10,563 nt of DNA from Pavlovales sp. CCMP2436 (Eukaryota > Haptophyta > Pavlovophyceae > Pavlovales): assembly GCA_026770615.1 (NCBI GenBank), contig MU631436.1:47968-58530 (forward strand), read 5' to 3'. The notes beneath the pieces were generated by a model that saw nothing but the letters and a program-made list of their open reading frames with translations, ran no database searches and was not told where the DNA came from. The translations under genes and the position numbers were made by a program. Shown piece after piece: positions 1 to 8,665 of this stretch. Position 1 is the first letter of the stretch, and every line of letters begins with the position of its first letter.

Positions 1-192
1 CGCAGGCACAGCCGCAGGCACAGCCGCAGGCACAGCCGCAGGCACAGCCGCAGGCACAGCCGCAGGCACAGCCGCAGCCGCAGGCACAGCCGCAGCCGCA
101 GGCACAGCCGCAGCCGCAGGCACAGCCGCAGCCGCAGGCACAGCCGCAGGCACAGCCGCTGGCACAGCCGCAGGCACAGCCGCAGGCACAGC
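1..192 (+). repeat. 12-bp/18-bp coding tandem repeat (Gln-Ala-Gln-Pro)
   Basis: A tandem array of the 12-bp unit CAGGCACAGCCG is interspersed with an 18-bp variant carrying an extra CAGCCG. It encodes QAQP and QPQAQP in the formin frame. One unit near 160 has CTG instead of CAG, giving Leu. Every unit is a multiple of three, so copy-number change would not break the frame. The array runs off the left edge, so its full length is unknown. Confidence 0.9.
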
Positions 193-1688
193 CGGCCGCC
201 TCCGCGCCGCCCGTCGCCCCGCCGGCGCCGACGCCGCCGCCGCCGCGCGCGCCCCGCGCGCCGCTGCCGCTTCTGCCACCGCCGCCGCCCCCTCCTCCAC
301 CCAGAGCGCCGCCCCCGCCGCCCCTGCCCCCCCCTCCCGGCGGCCGCGCGACGCGCAGCACCGCCGCCGTGGCCAAGACCAACTTGCCTAAGCTCAAGCC
401 ACTGGTCTGGTCCAAACTGCCCAAAAATAAGCTGCGCGACTCGGTCTGGGCCTCCGACGCCGCGGGCGTGGCCGCGGACGCGGGCGCGCAGTTCGACGCG
501 GCGGTGGCCGAGCTCTTCGCCGCCGCGCCGCTACCGACCGCGGCCGCGGGCGGCGGCGCGGGGGGGCGCGGCGGCCGCGGCGGGGCGGGCGGCTCGCCCA
601 AGAGTCGCGGGACACTTCGGCTGCTCGACGCGAAGCGCGCCAACAACCTCGCGATCATCCTCGCACGGATGCAGATGAGCGTGCCGCAGATGCGCGTGGC
701 GATCCTCGGCTGCAACGAGGTCGCCCTAACCGCCGAGAAGCTGAGCGCGCTGCTCAAGTGCGTGCCGTCTGCCGAGGAGATAGAGCTCGTGCTCAGCACC
801 ATCGAGTCGGAGCTCGCTGACGGCGGCGCACCGCCCGCGCTCGGGCTGGCCGAATCTTTCGTGAAGGAGGTGGGCGCCATTCCGCGGCTGCAGGAGCGGC
901 TGGAGAGCATCCACTTTAAGAGCCGGTTCGCGCAGGAGCTGCAGGCCCTCTACGCGGACGCGATGGCCGTCTCGGTAGCATGCGACGAGGCGCGCGAGTC
1001 AGAGGCGCTGCAGCGGTTGCTTGGCGTGGTGCTGCGCGCGGGCAACATGCTCAACAGCGGCACCTTCCGCGGCGACGCGCAGGGCGTTAAGCTCGAGTGC
1101 CTCACGCGCCTCGTCGAGCTCAAGTCGGTGCAGCCCGGGGGGGCCAAGTCCGACCTCCTCTCAGTCTGCCTGCACGCGCTCGCGCCGCAGCTGCCCACCG
1201 CCACCGACGGGGCGGTGGGGGCCGCCGCCGGCGTAGACACGGCGGCTGCGGATCACACGCGCGTGCGCGCCGAGGCTGACGCGCTCGTGCTCGAGCTGGG
1301 GAGCGCGCGCAACGCGGCCAAGGTGTGCATGACCTCGCTCAACGAGGACGTGGGCCTCTTCGAGGCGGGCTTCAAGCGCGTTGAGGAGGAGCTGCGCGTC
1401 GGGCGTGCGGAGGGCGGCACGGTCGACGGCGGCCAGTTCGAGCGCGCGATGGGTCTCTTCTGCGGACAGGCGGGCACGCAGGTGCGGGGCCTGCGCGCGG
1501 AGCTCTCGCGCGTCGAGGAGGAGTTCGCCGAGCTGCGCGTCTACTTTGGCGAGGACGACGGGGTGAGCGTCTCCGACTTCTTCGCGAGGCTCTCCGCCTT
1601 CGTCTCGCAGCTCGAGGCGATCAGCGCGCGCTGCGCGTCGGCCGCCAGCGCGCTGGGCGCGAAGCGTCAGCGGACCGGCGGGGACTGA
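3..1688 (+). CDS. Formin, 5'-partial (FH1 + FH2 domains)
   Basis: Actin nucleator and elongation factor: the FH2 dimer holds the actin barbed end while the FH1 prolines recruit profilin-actin. The frame is open from base 3 to the TGA at 1686-1688 (561 codons) and has no convincing start, so the N-terminus and any regulatory domains lie left of the window. A start at the GTG at 369 would cut off FH1 and is not credible. Residues 1-62 are QAQP/QPQAQP repeats, and about 63-120 are a proline-rich FH1 with runs of eight or more prolines. FH2 begins near residue 127, with the conserved Trp at 136 in LKPLVWSKL. Then follow a Gly/Ala/Arg-rich linker (about 175-203), the knob helix LLDAKRANNLAII at 207, the GNMLN motif at 347-351 and the GxKLxxLxxL segment after it. 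FH2 is complete; the protein ends soon after, with no clear DAD tail. No intron is visible. Recognition is strong; the subfamily is not determined. Confidence 0.93.
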   Translation, partial: QAQPQAQPQAQPQAQPQAQPQAQPQPQAQPQPQAQPQPQAQPQPQAQPQAQPLAQPQAQPQAQPAASAPPVAPPAPTPPPPRAPRAPLPLLPPPPPPPPPRAPPPPPLPPPPGGRATRSTAAVAKTNLPKLKPLVWSKLPKNKLRDSVWASDAAGVAADAGAQFDAAVAELFAAAPLPTAAAGGGAGGRGGRGGAGGSPKSRGTLRLLDAKRANNLAIILARMQMSVPQMRVAILGCNEVALTAEKLSALLKCVPSAEEIELVLSTIESELADGGAPPALGLAESFVKEVGAIPRLQERLESIHFKSRFAQELQALYADAMAVSVACDEARESEALQRLLGVVLRAGNMLNSGTFRGDAQGVKLECLTRLVELKSVQPGGAKSDLLSVCLHALAPQLPTATDGAVGAAAGVDTAAADHTRVRAEADALVLELGSARNAAKVCMTSLNEDVGLFEAGFKRVEEELRVGRAEGGTVDGGQFERAMGLFCGQAGTQVRGLRAELSRVEEEFAELRVYFGEDDGVSVSDFFARLSAFVSQLEAISARCASAASALGAKRQRTGGD

Positions 1689-1924
1689 CACCTTCGAACA
1701 TTGTCGTCATAGTGAATGTGGGTTGGTACGGGGCACTAGACACGGAAGTAGGTACGGAGTTAGGAGTTAAGTTGAACCATGAACTTGAACCGGCAGCTCG
1801 GCCTGTTGTGCTCATGTTCATGGAGCAGCAGCTCGCAAGCAAGCTTACCCCCATAGAGACCATGCCACGCTGCCGCTGGCATGCGTATCTGTGTACGTCC
1901 GGCTTTACGGGTGTTCGGATGCGA
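1689..1924. other. Intergenic region between convergent formin and UBR genes
   Basis: This 236-bp gap lies between the stop codons of two genes that face each other, so it must hold both 3' untranslated regions and both polyadenylation sites. I see no AATAAA or TGTAA signal on either strand, no repeat and no credible small gene. The short open frames here continue from, or are antisense to, the flanking genes. Confidence 0.7.
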
Positions 1925-2330
1925 TCAGATGTGTGAGACGAGTGGCCGCTTGCGCGCATAGTCGAGCGCCTCGTACGAGAGCAGCAGCGAGCGCAACGCG
2001 TCGTAGCGCGCGCTGTCGAGCTGCAGCGGCCTGCCCCTGCGAAGCCCGATGTCCTCCTCGCCGTGCTCGTCGAGATAGGGCGAGCCGCAGAAGCCCGCGC
2101 CGCCTTGCACGATCAGCACGACGCAGGAGCGCTGCACGAGCAGGAAGGGCGCCGTGCCCGCGTGCGCCGCCTGCGCGTGCTCGAAGCAGCTGTCGACAAC
2201 CCCGGGCGTCATGCGCGGCACGCCGTAGATTGAGTCGGCCGTCACGGTCGCGCCGCAGAGCAGGCAGAGCGCTGGTCGCTCGAGGTGCGCGCACGCGTCC
2301 TCGCGCCCGTACCGGTGGAAGACGACCTCG
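1925..2330 (-). other. UBR C-terminal cap domain
   Basis: The zinc-containing C-terminal domain shared by UBR1, UBR2 and PRT6. In yeast Ubr1 structures it packs near the N-degron-binding region. Visible here are CLLCG (2266 and below), a DSCFEHAQ zinc-ligand motif, a hydrophobic strand FLLVQRSCVVLIV, YLDEHGEEDIGLRRG, and RPLQLDSARYDAL before the stop. This is the strongest single identifier of the gene. Confidence 0.9.
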
Positions 2331-5300
2331 TACGATGCGGGCAGCGCGAGCAGCTCAGGCGGCGGCCGGCGGCGCGGCAGCTCGGCCGCGACGGCGTGCA
2401 GCGCGGCCGCGTTGGCCGACGCGCCGGCCGAGCTCGAGCTGCCGCCGCCGCCGTCGCCGTGCGTGGTGACGCGCGCCGAGGAGGCGAGTACCGCCAGCCA
2501 GCCGGCGATTCGCGCACGCAGCGGGCATAGCGCGGCACCGCCGCCGCCGCCGCCGCCGCCGAGTGCGCCCTCGTGCGCGAGCAGCGAGTGCGGCGGCTCA
2601 AGGCCGAGGTAGCCGTAGAGCGAGGCGGGGCGCAGCAGCGTCGGGAGCGGGCCGAGCGCGTCGGGGAAGAGCGCCGCGCCGAGAATGTTCGCAAGCGTGA
2701 GCACCTCCTCCGACGCGGCGGCCAGGTGCACGCTCAGGTCGGCCAGGGCGGCGGCGGAGTAGCTCCGTGAGCCGCCAGCGCCGACGCCGACGCGAGCGGG
2801 CGAGGGCGAGGCGGCGGCGTGGGCGAGTGCCGGAGAGAGGCTGCTCGCGCGCACGCCGGCAGCCTCCAACGGCAGCGCCGCTGTTGCGCCCTCCGCCGCC
2901 ACGCGCGCGCGCGCGCGCGCCGCCGCCCCGCCGGAAGAGGAGCCCACGGCGGCGGCGGCGTGACGAACGGCGGCGAGCACGCCTCCCATAGGGCTCGCGC
3001 CCAGAGGGACGTGCCCCGCCCGCGCACGCCCACTCAGTTCGAGCGCTGCCGCCTCGACAAGCACGCGCGCTGGATCCGTCACGCAAAAGGCTTCGTCGAC
3101 CAGTGCGAGCAACTCGGCGACGGAGCTGAGGCCCGCGCCCCCGCCCGCACCGCCCAGCCCCGACCCAGCCGCCGCGCCAGCTCCCATGCTGCCCGACGAG
3201 GCCGCGGCCGCGCGCTGCGCCGCGGCGACGGCGGCGGCGGCGGCAGCGGCGGCGGTCTCGGCGTCACCTCGAGCCTCCGCCGATAGGACCGCGCGCGCGC
3301 CGCCCGCTGCCGCCGCCGCCGCCGCCGGGGAGGCGGCGGGCGAGGGGACTGAGCCATGGCGTAGCTCAGGCGAGCGGCCTATGGCCCCGATCAGCGCGGA
3401 CTGCCCGCGGCGGACCGAGCCAACCACGAGCCCCGGCTGCGCGCGCACGAGCGCCGCCGCCGCCGCGCCGAGTGCGCCGAGACCTCCGCCGGCAGTGCCG
3501 CGCGCGCCAAACGTGGCCGCACGCCAGGCGACGGTCGCCTGCGTGAGCTGCAGCGCGTAGAGCACGCGCACCGCCTCCGAGTACTCGGCCGTCGTCAGCT
3601 GGCGGGGCGTAGTGGCGAGCAGCTCCACGAGGGCGCGCGAGGGCGAGAGCGCCAGCGCGGGCAGCGCGGACGCGGGCGCGGCGAGCGCGACGGCAGCGGC
3701 GGCTGCGGCGCCGGCGGCGAGGTGCGGCTCGGCGGCTGCGGCGGGCGGGCTGCAAGTGCTCGTCGCCGTCGGCTGGGCGCTTGGGCCGCGCGGGCTGTGT
3801 GGGCTGCGGCTGCGGGCTGTAGGGGGCTCACGCCCGGGCCGCTCGGACCAGAACTCGGCGAGCCCGGCGGCATCGAGTGCCGTATCCACCGCCTCGATCC
3901 CGAGCGCCGCGCGCAGCGCCGCGCCCGCCGCCTCATCCTCCGCCACGACGGCGGCCACGACGGCGCGCAACTCGTCACCGGCGCCGCGCGCCGCGTCGCG
4001 CAGCCGCGCGCGCGCGTCGGCGCGGAGCTTGGCGGACCAGCGCGCAGCCCCGAGCAAGGCGGCGGCGGTAGCGAGCGACGCGTGCGGGGGCGGCCAGCGC
4101 TGCGGCCGGCGGCAGCTCCTCTCGAGCACGCACGCCGTGACCAGCGCCGAGCCCACCAGCTCCGCGCCGCGCGCCGCCTCCGCTGCCGCCTCCACTGCGG
4201 CCTCGGCGACGGCGTGCGCGGCCGCTCGCTCGGACGGCGGCAGCACGCGTCCCTGCCGCCGCCCGCCGTCCGAACCGTCGCCGCTGCCGTCGGTCTCGCC
4301 CGTCGCGTCGGTCGCCTCCGAGTCCGCCTCCAAGTCGTCGTCCGCCTCCTCCTCCCCGTAGCTCGCGCTCGCGCCAAAGTGCGTAAGCGGTGCGTACCCG
4401 CCCGCAAAGCCGTCCGCGTACCCGTCCGTGTCATCGGTGTACCCGCCGGCGCCGGCGAACCCGCCGAAGCCAAAGCCGCCGAGCAGAGGTGCGTGCCCGC
4501 CGACCCAGCCATCGCCCTCCTCCCCAACCTCCCCGCCCGCACCGTCAGCGCCGGCAGCGCCACCGGGCCCGTCGAAATGAAGGAGCCCGTCGTCCTCCCC
4601 GTACCCGTCATCGTCGTCGACGGCGGCGGCGATCGCCGCGTCCGCCGCGTCGCGGAGCAGGCGCTGCAGCCCGTCCAGCAGCTCGGCCGCCTGCGCCGCC
4701 TGCCCCGCCGCCGCCTCCGCCTCCGCCACGGTCAGCTCGAGCGTGAGCGCGGCAGGCGCCGGCAGCGGCGGGAGCAGCGGTAGCGTGGCGTTGCAGATGC
4801 GCTTGCAGTAGGGGCAGGCGAACTCGGCAGGCTGCAGGAGCATGGAGGGCTGCAGGTGCCAGGCGGGCGCGCTGAGGTGCAGCTGCCGCAGCGAGTCTCG
4901 CGCGCGCTCGAGGCAGTCGAGGTGCACCGCGTGGCCGCACGAGAGCACGTGGCACCCCAGCTCCGCCTCCGCTGCCTCGCTCTCGGCCGCGGCCTCTGCT
5001 TCAGCGTCCGCGTCCGCGTCCGCCGCTTCCGCCGCTTCCGCGTCCGCTGCGCGCCGGCCCGCGAGAGCGGCGGTGTGCGCCTGCTCGGCTGACAGGCTGC
5101 CGGAGAGGTCCGACATCGCATCGGACTCGTCCGACTCGCTGTCGGACCTTCCCGAGAGGATGCCATCGCTGTCGCCGTCGGAGCGCGCGCTCTCCTCTCC
5201 CCCGTGCCTGCCGGCGCCGTGGCTCTGCCAGCTGGCCTTGCGCGCTTTCTCGGTGAGCGCGGCGTGCGCGGCGGCCGCTGCGCGCAAGAAGGGCGCGGCA

Positions 5301-7252
5301 CCCGGCTGGCGGAGCACCGAGTGTCGCGGCAGAAAGAGCGCGGCGCTGCTCGCCGCGCTGCCGCTGCCAAGCGCGCGCACCGCCGCGGCGACGTCGCCGT
5401 GTGCCTCCGCGATGGCGACGGCAAGCTGCGCAGGCGTCGGAGGCCAACGCACGCGCGGAGCAGAAAGAGAGGAAAAAGCTCCTCCGCGTGCGCTGCCGCC
5501 GCCGCTGCGTCGGCTGGAGCGCGCGCTGAACCCCGCTGCCGCCTCCGCCGCCGCCACGTCGCTGGCGGAGGGCAGCGCGCGTACCCGCCGCGGCACGCGC
5601 AGCAGGCGGCGCACGCCGCTCACACCCCCGGCGCCGGCGGGTGGCCGGCCGCCAAAGGCACGCGCTAGGTGGCCGAGCGGGGAGTGGTCGGCGTCGGCGT
5701 CGCTCTTGTCCGCGCGCAGGAGCCCGTCCGCCGCATTGCTGCTCCGCCTGCGCGCCCACCCCGCAGCGCTGCCCGCCGAGCCCGCCCGCCGCCCGCGCGC
5801 ACTCGCGCCGCCGTGGAACTCGTGGGCACCGCACAGTGCGCGCGCGTGCGCCGCGGCGGGCTGCGCGACGCAGGGCTGCGCGGTGGCGAGCAGCCCGAGC
5901 GGCGAGGCCGAGTCCGCCTCGTGGCAGAGCACGCACACCAAGGCGCCCCCGTCGGGCCCACTGGCCGCCGCGCAAATGTCCGACTCGGCGCCCTCGCACG
6001 AGAGGGGAAGCGAGGCGCGGCGCATGCCCTTACTCCCCTCCCCCTTACTCCCGTCCGCGCTCGGTGTCCGCGCGGAGGGAGGCGCCTCGGCGAGTGGCGC
6101 GCTGCCCTCGCCGCGCTGCGTAGAGGGCGAGGCGACGCGTGCCGCGGAGGCAGGGAGGAGTGGGGAGGCCGCCGACTCCCCCGCAAGCTCGGTGCCGTCG
6201 GTGGTGTCGGTGGTGCTCTTCGCGCCGCCCGAGGCCGCCGCCGCCTTGCCGCCGTCGGCGCCCTCGGCCGCGCTCTGCGCGAAGGCCGTCTGCTGCGCGG
6301 CGAGCTGCGCGAGCATGGCAGCCTTGAGCAGAGCCGCGGTGGCCTTGCGCTCCGCCCGCGCCTTCTCGGCCCCGCCGCTGCCGCCGTCGGCCGCGCACAC
6401 GCCCACGCCCGCGCCGCCCGCAAAGTCGAGGACCTGCAGCCCGCGCACCGTGTGCATGGCCTCCACCGTCATGCCGCCCGGCAGCTGCACGCGCCGCGCC
6501 TCCGAGTCGCGCATGCTGCCGCCGCTGCCGCCCCTGCCGCTGCCCCCCTCCCGGCCGCCGCCGCCGACGCCGAGGGTAGAGAGGAGTGCCGCCCCCTTGC
6601 CGAGCAGCGGCCGATCGGGCACGCGCAGCGCGGCGAGCAGCGCGGCCACGAGCGCCTTCTGCTCCGCGTTGAGCGCGCCGCCGCCCCCGCCGCCCGCCCC
6701 GCGGCCGCCGCGCTCGCGCAGCGCGAGGAGCAGCCGCCGCGCCGTCAGCGAGTCGCGCTCGGCGGAGAGCGGCCCGCCCGACACCTCGAAGTGCGCCGTG
6801 CCGAGCGCCTCCAGCGCGCCTGCCGCCTCCGCAGCGGCAGCGGGCGCGGCGGGCGCGGGCTGCGGCGTGTGTGCGCGCGAGGGCGGGGAGGAGGCCAGAC
6901 GCCCGCCGCCCGCGCCGCCGCCGGGGAGGCCGAGCGTGGCGCCGGCGCGCGGCGCGATGGCCGTGCCACCCGCGCGCAGGGCCCCTCCCAGCAGGGGGTG
7001 CGCCGAGCGGGGAAGCGCCAGTCCGCCCACACGCACGCCCGCAGACGCCGCAGCCGCCGCCGCAGAGGGCACCCCGTCGAAGAGCCCGCGGCGCAGCGGC
7101 GCACCCGTACCGCCCGCAGCCGCGCCCGCGCCCGCCGCCACCCCCGCGCCCGCAGCCGCAGTCGTGGGCAGAGTGGGCCCACTGCTCGGAGCGGCTTGTC
7201 GCGCCTGCCTCTGAGCCGGCGCGTATAGGAGCGCTAGCAACCACAGCGCTGC
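1925..7252 (-). CDS. UBR E3 ligase, terminal exon (RING-H2 and UBR cap)
   Basis: This single open exon has 1775 codons plus TGA (1927-1925). It follows acceptor TTTATAG at 7259-7253 and enters in phase 0, reading AALWLLALLY. Residue numbers below count from the exon start. About 294-326 is a charged Ala/Lys helix ending AAQQTAFAQ, which matches the family segment just before the RING. The zinc ligands are C440xxC443, C772-G-H774-x2-H777-x2-C780 and C813xxC816. Acidic and Gly-rich sequence follows at about 870-1000, then long Ala/Ser-rich helical stretches. The UBR cap occupies about 1640-1775, with C1663xxC1666, a CFEHA zinc-ligand motif and the signature YLDEHGEEDIGLRRG. The first methionine-like position (TTG at 7240) is not a start, since the frame opens at the splice site four codons earlier. 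Large parts are low-complexity and I see no further domain in them. A small unrecognised intron inside cannot be excluded, although the frame stays open throughout. Confidence 0.9.
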   Translation of the reverse strand, partial: AALWLLALLYAPAQRQARQAAPSSGPTLPTTAAAGAGVAAGAGAAAGGTGAPLRRGLFDGVPSAAAAAASAGVRVGGLALPRSAHPLLGGALRAGGTAIAPRAGATLGLPGGGAGGGRLASSPPSRAHTPQPAPAAPAAAAEAAGALEALGTAHFEVSGGPLSAERDSLTARRLLLALRERGGRGAGGGGGGALNAEQKALVAALLAALRVPDRPLLGKGAALLSTLGVGGGGREGGSGRGGSGGSMRDSEARRVQLPGGMTVEAMHTVRGLQVLDFAGGAGVGVCAADGGSGGAEKARAERKATAALLKAAMLAQLAAQQTAFAQSAAEGADGGKAAAASGGAKSTTDTTDGTELAGESAASPLLPASAARVASPSTQRGEGSAPLAEAPPSARTPSADGSKGEGSKGMRRASLPLSCEGAESDICAAASGPDGGALVCVLCHEADSASPLGLLATAQPCVAQPAAAHARALCGAHEFHGGASARGRRAGSAGSAAGWARRRSSNAADGLLRADKSDADADHSPLGHLARAFGGRPPAGAGGVSGVRRLLRVPRRVRALPSASDVAAAEAAAGFSARSSRRSGGGSARGGAFSSLSAPRVRWPPTPAQLAVAIAEAHGDVAAAVRALGSGSAASSAALFLPRHSVLRQPGAAPFLRAAAAAHAALTEKARKASWQSHGAGRHGGEESARSDGDSDGILSGRSDSESDESDAMSDLSGSLSAEQAHTAALAGRRAADAEAAEAADADADAEAEAAAESEAAEAELGCHVLSCGHAVHLDCLERARDSLRQLHLSAPAWHLQPSMLLQPAEFACPYCKRICNATLPLLPPLPAPAALTLELTVAEAEAAAGQAAQAAELLDGLQRLLRDAADAAIAAAVDDDDGYGEDDGLLHFDGPGGAAGADGAGGEVGEEGDGWVGGHAPLLGGFGFGGFAGAGGYTDDTDGYADGFAGGYAPLTHFGASASYGEEEADDDLEADSEATDATGETDGSGDGSDGGRRQGRVLPPSERAAAHAVAEAAVEAAAEAARGAELVGSALVTACVLERSCRRPQRWPPPHASLATAAALLGAARWSAKLRADARARLRDAARGAGDELRAVVAAVVAEDEAAGAALRAALGIEAVDTALDAAGLAEFWSERPGREPPTARSRSPHSPRGPSAQPTATSTCSPPAAAAEPHLAAGAAAAAAVALAAPASALPALALSPSRALVELLATTPRQLTTAEYSEAVRVLYALQLTQATVAWRAATFGARGTAGGGLGALGAAAAALVRAQPGLVVGSVRRGQSALIGAIGRSPELRHGSVPSPAASPAAAAAAAGGARAVLSAEARGDAETAAAAAAAAVAAAQRAAAASSGSMGAGAAAGSGLGGAGGGAGLSSVAELLALVDEAFCVTDPARVLVEAAALELSGRARAGHVPLGASPMGGVLAAVRHAAAAVGSSSGGAAARARARVAAEGATAALPLEAAGVRASSLSPALAHAAASPSPARVGVGAGGSRSYSAAALADLSVHLAAASEEVLTLANILGAALFPDALGPLPTLLRPASLYGYLGLEPPHSLLAHEGALGGGGGGGGAALCPLRARIAGWLAVLASSARVTTHGDGGGGSSSSAGASANAAALHAVAAELPRRRPPPELLALPASYEVVFHRYGREDACAHLERPALCLLCGATVTADSIYGVPRMTPGVVDSCFEHAQAAHAGTAPFLLVQRSCVVLIVQGGAGFCGSPYLDEHGEEDIGLRRGRPLQLDSARYDALRSLLLSYEALDYARKRPLVSHI

Positions 7253-8613
7253 CTATAAATCATTAATAATTCTTATTAATAAGAATGATTATTATTACCA
7301 GAATGATTGACCAGCAACCACAGCGCCGCCTGCCCATCACCATACAAAGATATTATTATTATTCATTTCGCCTGACCAATGCGCTCACCATACAGAGAAT
7401 TTGTTATCTACCATGATGATTGTAAGTACTGTGATGACTGAATCGCTATTCTGATTATTCAGAATATTCTGATTTAAAATATTATTATTATCAATATTAT
7501 GAGTGTGAGAACTATTAGTACACTTACGGCGAGCAACCTAATTCAGCAATGCAGATCATATAACCAGTATATACCGTATAATCATTAGCAACTTCCAGGA
7601 CAGTCAGACGCCAGCTTGAATCCATCAGTGATATAATCATGAGAATATGTGCAGTGCGCTTAAAAGAACTGTTCTTAAAATAGTGCTTAAAAAAGGGCTT
7701 ACCGTGAGCAGCCCGTCTGGCGTGCCGTCTGGCGTGTGCGCCGCGTAGTAAAGCACCTGATAATGATTTAGAAGGAGGAATAATGATTATGTTGATGATA
7801 AATTAGGATGATTTTTATTGATGATGATGATGATGATAATTTTAAAACGAGTATAATTATTATGCTGATGATAATTTAGAATGAGTATTACTGATTATGT
7901 TGATGATCATTTAGACTAAGTAATAGTGATTATGTTGATACTGATTTAGAATAAGTATTTATGATTATGTTGATGATCATTTAGACTAAGTAATAATGAT
8001 TATGTTGATACTCATTTAGACTAAGTAATAGTGATTATGTTAATGCTGATTTAGAATGAGAATTAATGATTATGTTGGTTCTATCCATTATGTCGAATAG
8101 ATTGATGCACAACCGAAACAAATAAATAAATAAAATAAAATAAAGAAGAGGAGAAGAGAAGAGAATAGAGCGCTTTGAGAAGTCCGGCTAAAGACACAAT
8201 CCCAAAATAGGTTAAAAATATATCATCATCATCATCATCATCATCATAACAACAACACACACACACACGCGCGCGCACACACACACACAACACACACAGC
8301 ACACAAACTAGCAACACACGCGCAGCACGTACCGAGAAGACGAGTCCGAACACACGCAAGCAGAAGACAGTGCAACACACAGCACATAACACACAGCACA
8401 TAACACACAGCACATAGCACACAAACTAACAACACACGCGCAGCACGTACCGAGAAGACGAGTCCGATCAGCCTCCTGCACCGCAGCGCTCCGGGCAGCG
8501 AGGCGAAGGGCGAAGAGAGCTCCGCTCCCTCCCCCGCGCGCGGCAGCAGCGAAGGCACGCCCCCCTCCGCCCCCTTGCTCGGCGAGGCGGAACTGGAGCG
8601 CGCGTGCGCCCTG

Positions 8614-8665
<52 letters not shown>

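Larger units (their letters stand above)
7757..8450 (-). other. Intron between UBR exons 8610-8451 and 7756-7703
   Basis: A 694-bp intron. The donor is CTCG/GTACGT at 8450 and the acceptor TTATCAG ends at 7757. It is mostly repeats: a duplicated donor border, (CA)n and (ATC)n microsatellites, a purine-rich AAATA/GAGAA stretch at 8120-8170, and a 35-bp minisatellite. The Cys/Val-rich open frames across 8240-8450 are translations of the CA repeat and are not genes. Confidence 0.8.

Noticed and set aside
4842..7214. A 790-codon plus-strand open frame opposite the UBR exon
   Set aside because: It is antisense to a frame with clear RING and cap motifs. Its Ser/Ala/Pro-rich translation shows no domain and arises from the very GC-rich sequence lacking stops.
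7238..7240. TTG at 7240 as the start of a self-contained UBR gene
   Set aside because: The frame opens at a splice acceptor four codons earlier, and conserved family sequence continues in phase in upstream exons.
7253..7262. CCTATAAATC as a plus-strand TATA box or promoter
   Set aside because: It lies at the intron-exon border of the UBR gene, reading TTTATAG acceptor on the minus strand, and no plus-strand gene follows.
7520..7540. Strong GTAAGT on the minus strand near 7531 as the donor of a further micro-exon
   Set aside because: The only candidate exon, back to the preceding AG, is 10 nt, which would break the phase match between the flanking exons; no family residues are missing there.
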